The translations under genes were made by a program, and so were the position numbers. From the NCBI RefSeq assembly GCF_000005505.3, contig NC_016133.3:30683008-30747007 (forward strand): a stretch of DNA of 64,000 nt. Reading direction: 5' to 3'. The notes under the pieces were generated by a model, which searched no databases, was not told the origin of the DNA, and saw only the letters and a list, made by a program, of their open reading frames with translations. The first letter of the stretch is position 1, and each line of letters opens with the position of its first letter. Origin of the DNA: Brachypodium distachyon (taxonomy: Eukaryota; Streptophyta; Magnoliopsida; Poales; Poaceae). Shown here piece by piece: positions 60,105-64,000 of this stretch.

Positions 60105-60345
60105 CGGCTGCGGGGAGCCCGGCAACTGCACGTCCCGTGATGCACGTTGCGGGAAACCCGACAACTGTAGGTCCCGTGATGCACGTTGCGGGCAACCCGG
60201 CAACTGCATTTCCTGTGATGCACCTTGCGGGAAACCCGTCAACTGCATGTCCCGTGATGCACGTTGCGGGGAACCCGTCAACTGCATGTCCCGTGATGCA
60301 CGTTGCGGGGAACCCGGCAACTGCATGTCCCGTGTTGGAGCGACC
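60105..60345. repeat. 39-bp minisatellite, about six units
   Basis: CCCGTGATGCACGTTGCGGG recurs every 39 bp (for example at 60251 and 60290). The period is a multiple of three, so each unit codes for a 13-residue repeat (CGEPGNCMSRDAR-type on the plus strand). There are no unique spacers, so it is not a CRISPR-like array. It lies between the integrase end and the antisense gene of Gypsy element B. Confidence 0.92.
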
Positions 60346-60600
60346 GGCAATGAGGTTTTTGTTTTCGAGGCTCCAGCAGCCCCTGCTCACAATCAAGTAT
60401 GGAAAGACACTTCCGTGCACCAAAAGCAGGAGACAGAAGATGGGGAGAACACATAAATAAACGAGGCAACTTTGAAGTTCAGGAAAGAAACACTTATCTT
60501 TATTCACAATAACTAGTGGTTTACACACGGGGGCTGCCCGGCTACACTAGTTCGAGAGGTATGCATCGGCGGCATCACCTGAGGGTCGGGGTCCGCCGCT

Positions 60601-61231
60601 TCACGGGTAGAACTTGCGCAAGTGCTCAATATTCCAGCTATTTGGCACCGGCAAGCCATCTTCGGTTTCCTGCCGGACAGCCCCCGATTTGGTCACCTGC
60701 ACTACCCGGAAGGGCCCCTCCCATTTCGGAGTCAACTTGTTCCCGGCCTTCGTTCCTTGTATCCGGCGCAGGACAAGGTCTCCGTTCTTGAGCCCCCGGG
60801 GACGGACTCGCCTATCGTGATAACGACGGAATCCCTGCTGGTAGCGCGCGGCTCGCACAGCAGCCCAGCATCGAAGCTCTTTGATGAAGTTTAGATCGTC
60901 CACCCTTTGCTCGTGTTGGTTGGTGTTGCCGTACGCACGTACTCGGGGAGATACGTGCTTGAGCTCGAGGGGCAGGACCGCTTTTGCCCCGTAGACAAGG
61001 ACGAAAGGAGTTTCGCCCGTTGCTCGACTAGGTGTGGTATTGGTTGACCATAGCACGGGCTGGAGTTCTTCAACCCAGTGTTTCCCGTGGCCTTTGAACT
61101 TGTCAAAGGTTCTCGTCTTGAGCCCCCGCAGCACTTCTGCGTTGGCTCGCTCCGCCTGCCCGTTACTTCTCGGATGAGCAACGGACGCGAAGTGTAACTT
61201 GGTGCCTGTCGAATAATCCCGCTGCCCATTC
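60601..61231 (-). pseudogene. Gypsy integrase C-terminal part (element B)
   Basis: The end of the pol polyprotein. From 61231 the frame reads TGTKLHFASVAHPRSNGQAERANAEVLRGLKTR, the end of the integrase core with the catalytic Glu region (split here for length). Next come the GETPFVLVYGAKAVLP block and the GPF-type C-terminal domain (RGLKNGDLVLRRI, LTPKWEGPFRVVQVTKSGA). It stops after WNIEHLRKFYP at 60601, the natural end of this pol type. The reading frame itself is intact, but the first two catalytic residues and the rest of pol are lost at the Copia junction (61231). Confidence 0.85.
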
Positions 61232-62095
61232 TGTTAGCACTTTCAGTTAGAGTTAGCTGAATAATCGGCCGAGCAGTGTGTATATGTCCACACCTCGCGC
61301 CCATCAGTTTCGTCAGTTAGTTTCAGTAGCTTTTAACTAGCGAGTTAGGCGCTTCGACCGGGTCGCGTGGGATGGCACGATGGCAACCGGGAGTGGCGCG
61401 TTTAGTGGCGAGGTCACGTCGAGCGTCATGGGATGGCATGGCCGGTAAGCTCGCGAGATCAGCCTGTAATTTCCTGCATATCCGGATCACTTCGATGCCG
61501 GTATAAATAAAAGGGAAGAAAGCAACAGAAAATGCTGCACGTTTTACACAGCGCAAATCCTCGCGACTCTCTCTGAGTTTTTCCAGTTCGCGTGTGTGTG
61601 TGAGTCCAGGTGTTCGCGTGAGTTTCAGATTGCCTGCAACTACAAGTGGTATCAGAGCGTTGGTGTTCGATCCAACCTGCCACAGCCGCACGGTGTTTGA
61701 TCCGTGTGAAGGAGATGCCGGGGTCGGAGGACGGCGACAAGGACAAGAACAAGGGCACGGAGCTCGGAGACAGCGGGGTGAGCCCATCGACGCCGATGGC
61801 CAGGCTCACAGCTGACGAGGGAGCGGAGCTGCGCGTGGTGGAACGTGTGATTCGCGAGGGTGGCGGCGGCATGCATCCACCGATGCTCACGCGGACGAAC
61901 TATTCTGACTGGGCACTACTCATGAAAGTGCAGATGCAGGGAGATGGACTCTAGGACGCCGTTGTCACCGGCACTAGCGAGGTCCGCGAGGATCGCCGGT
62001 CCCTGGCGTTCATCCTTTAGGGGGTGCCGCCGGAGTTGATGCGCACTCTGGCCGTCAAGTCGTCGGCCAAGCTGGCTTGGGAAACGCTGAGGACA
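61232..62095 (+). mobile_element. Truncated Copia retrotransposon: LTR, primer site, broken gag
   Basis: The LTR (61232-61644) starts TGTTAGCACTTTC and ends CTACA. Next comes TGGTATCAGAGC (61647-61658), the standard Copia primer-binding site complementary to initiator methionine tRNA. A gag-like ORF starts at 61715 (MPGSEDGDKDK) and contains LTRTNYSDWALLMKVQM, the conserved Copia gag opening. In-frame TAG codons occur at 61952 and about 62018. The element breaks off near 62095, and no 3' LTR is seen. It is inserted in the integrase of Gypsy element B. Confidence 0.85.
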
Positions 62096-62096
62096 A

Positions 62097-63459
62097 TTAT
62101 TTTATTATGCACGAGATTTTATTAGTTACATTGTCAGGATTATTACTGTATCTATGCTAGCTATGATCTGTCCTAATAGTATAGGATACCCTTGTCATGA
62201 CCTTACCACCAATTGCCATCGTAGTAGTAAAATGCTATGCTATGATAATATACGAGGGTGGTATTATTACAATGTGATACTATTGAATTACAATATGATT
62301 TTCCTAGTGTATGGCAAAACAAGTAATTCAATGAATCGTCCTGGGTGCGCTGCTTTGAGTTTTCGGATGTCGTGACGTTAGGTCCATTTCTATGGGGCCC
62401 GCTGAGTCGTCTCTCCGTGTGATTCGGGAGCGTCCATGGTCGTCTCCCCGTGCGATTCGGGGAGCGCCTGCGTCACAATGTGGGATGCCACTCGGGATAA
62501 CCAGAGACGGGACTAGTTTCCTGTTTAGTAGCTTCCAGTACGACCACATGGTATTATGGGCTCTGCCAGGATGGATGTAAGAAATATGAACCTGTATCTG
62601 AGGTGACATCGGTATGTAGTAGTGTAGGTTGGAACGCGTCCCTCAGGTGGTTTGGGGGAATATGTTCTGAAAATTCCTGTAATCGATGCCGTTGCTACTC
62701 TACCGTGAGGACAGCAAGGGATTAACACGTCGATTTCTTGTGGGTAAAGTGTACCACCTCTCGAGAGTGTCAAACTAAGTACTTAGCCGTGTGCCCGGTT
62801 ACGGACAATTATGAGCAACTGGATATTGGGGCTGTAAGAAAAGTCTCACTCATTCCAATTTCCTAATAAAACGAATGGATTGAACTGGGTAGGAGCATTG
62901 ATGTTTCTACTCAATGTGCCTAGGTTAATAGGAGCATGGGTGTTTCTACCCCGTGTCCAATAGAATTCAAAACTATTTGTCTAAAAATGATAGGATTTGA
63001 ATAATGATGCTTTTATGCAAAATAGCCAAACCCCACTTAGCCAAACTATGCATGTACTTGATAGGTCCTTTATAACTCTAGTGAGCTTGTCAATACATTC
63101 AAATGTATTGACCACGTAGGGGCTGCAATTAACAACGCAGGTGGATCCGACGGTGAGTGAGGTTCGTCATTTTGTTGTGGGTCATGTGCTTACATTCCAA
63201 CATGCTCTCACCTTGGAGTAGTGTGGCCCTTATGTTCTACCCTTTTCCGCTACAGTTTTGAACATTGTTTTATGATGATGAAACAATATTTGTTTAATGC
63301 TGGCCCAAGAGGTCATGCGAGGTTGTAAGTACTATTTATTCTGGATGATGCGATGTAATAAAGTATTTTTGACCTTTGTTCCTGTATACTTCATCATGAA
63401 ACTGTGTGTGCTAGTGAGTCGATCCAGGGACTAGCATAGTAAGCACAGAGATCGAACCC
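62097..63459 (+). mobile_element. LTR fragment, same family as 7004-10316
   Basis: Aligns over its whole length with 8930-10295. Shared phrases in order include GATTATTACT, ATGCTAGCTATGAT, GGTCCATTTCTATGGG, GACTAGTTTCCTGTTTAGTAG-type, GAGAGTGTCAAACTAAGTA and GTGAGTCGATCCAGGGACT. It ends at GATCGAACCCT. Only the 3' third of the LTR is present. Confidence 0.8.
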
Positions 63460-63469
63460 TAGTCAACTT

Positions 63470-64000
63470 AGCAGTGACAGATCAGGTGGTGAGCTCCGTG
63501 CTCATTGTCGAGAGAGAAGAGAAAGTCCCGGGGGTGAGGCAGTGGGGCAGGGGGCTCCCGGAAATCCGGAAGAATCCCCGGCTACCACCGCAGCTTCGGG
63601 AGCCGAGGGGCAGCCCACCTAGGCTATCCCCCGCCAGCGGCTAGTGCAGCACCCCGTATACTTCGTCAGCACACGGTGTTGCGCAATGCCCGGGTATTGT
63701 ACCCGCATGTCCAGAAGCTCTTTCTTGGGATCCTGCTCGCTTCACGGAAGCTGCGCAACTACTTCCAAGCGCACAACATCACAGTGGTGTCCGGGTTCTG
63801 TCTGGAGCGGGCCCTCATCAACCGTGAAGCCACCGGGAGAGTGCCGAATGGAGGATGGAGCTAGCGGAGTTCGGGCTGCGTTTCGCGAATACCAAGAGCA
63901 TCAATAGTGCTGCTCTCGCCGACTTTGTCGTGGAATGGACCTCCACGAAAATAGAAGAAGAAGAAGAAGAGCCGGAAACAAGCCTTCCTGACAAGCTAGA
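63470..64000 (+). pseudogene. Gypsy reverse transcriptase end / RNase H fragment
   Basis: A third Gypsy copy, on the plus strand. The first part reads DQVVSSVLIVEREE, the end of the reverse transcriptase domain. After a broken linker come HPVYFVST, LRNARVLYPHVQKLFLGILLASRKLRNYFQ, HNITVVSGF and ALADFVVEWT, the RNase H domain (blocks separated by frame changes near 63675 and 63835). It continues past the window edge. Confidence 0.75.

Larger units (their letters stand above)
53611..61231 (-). mobile_element. Gypsy LTR retrotransposon B (3' part), with antisense gene
   Basis: The minus-strand element is cut at 61231 by a Copia insertion. From right to left: integrase C-terminal part (61231-60601), a 39-bp minisatellite (60105-60345), GC-rich repeats (58790-59640), unclassified spacer (58200-58790), a plus-strand antisense gene (58189-54553) with its own TATA box, then the 3' LTR (54142-53611). 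This order matches grass Gypsy elements that carry an extra antisense ORF between pol and the 3' LTR. Gag, protease and reverse transcriptase are missing from the window. Confidence 0.8.

Noticed and set aside
60105..60345. CRISPR-like array
   Set aside because: Units are directly adjacent without unique spacers, and the genome is a plant.

Overview
This is nuclear DNA from a grass (Poaceae). The evidence is GT-AG introns, plant housekeeping genes with telo-box and site II promoters, and Stowaway, Tourist, Mutator, Gypsy and Copia transposons of grass type. I cannot fix the species. Five host protein genes are supported, all on the minus strand, sitting as small islands in nested transposon relics. 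There is no CRISPR array, no operon structure, and I recognised no tRNA or rRNA gene.

Layout. 1-6640: a Gypsy relic that kept gag and protease but lost reverse transcriptase and integrase; a MULE-type MITE sits inside gag. 6790-15290: a 21-bp repeat block split by two long LTR-like insertions, one a clear solo LTR with a perfect target-site duplication (TSD). 15300-18600: a MITE, a GC-rich duplication and intergenic DNA. 18633-19070: ribosomal protein eS17. 19495-20450: a retroposed sequence with poly-A and TSD. 24586-28776: a five-exon glutaredoxin-DEP-DUF547 gene. 31497-34110: nascent polypeptide-associated complex beta (BTF3). 34283-38241: a MULE with 205-bp terminal inverted repeats (TIRs), a 9-bp TSD and two convergent broken genes. 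38477-39360: a solo LTR with TSD. 41009-43179: an unrecognised two-exon gene with internally repeated modules. 47375-51578: TRAPPC6 (Trs33), carrying a 1.07-kb MULE in intron 1. 53611-61231: a second Gypsy element with an antisense gene that has its own TATA box. It is cut by a decayed Copia, followed by an LTR fragment and a reverse transcriptase/RNase H piece.

The host genes do not form a pathway. eS17 and BTF3 both serve translation and carry the promoter signals of that class; TRAPPC6 serves vesicle tethering; the glutaredoxin fusion is a probable redox protein of unknown role. Exon boundaries for the four multi-exon genes were derived by hand from reading-frame continuity and splice sites, and each spliced CDS stays open from ATG to stop.

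I see no wholly new system. The most interesting items are the two-gene MULE with a GRF zinc-finger ORF where MuDR carries mudrB, the antisense gene inside the Gypsy elements, the 21-bp in-frame repeat block, the long inverted repeat inside TRAPPC6, and the unrecognised gene.
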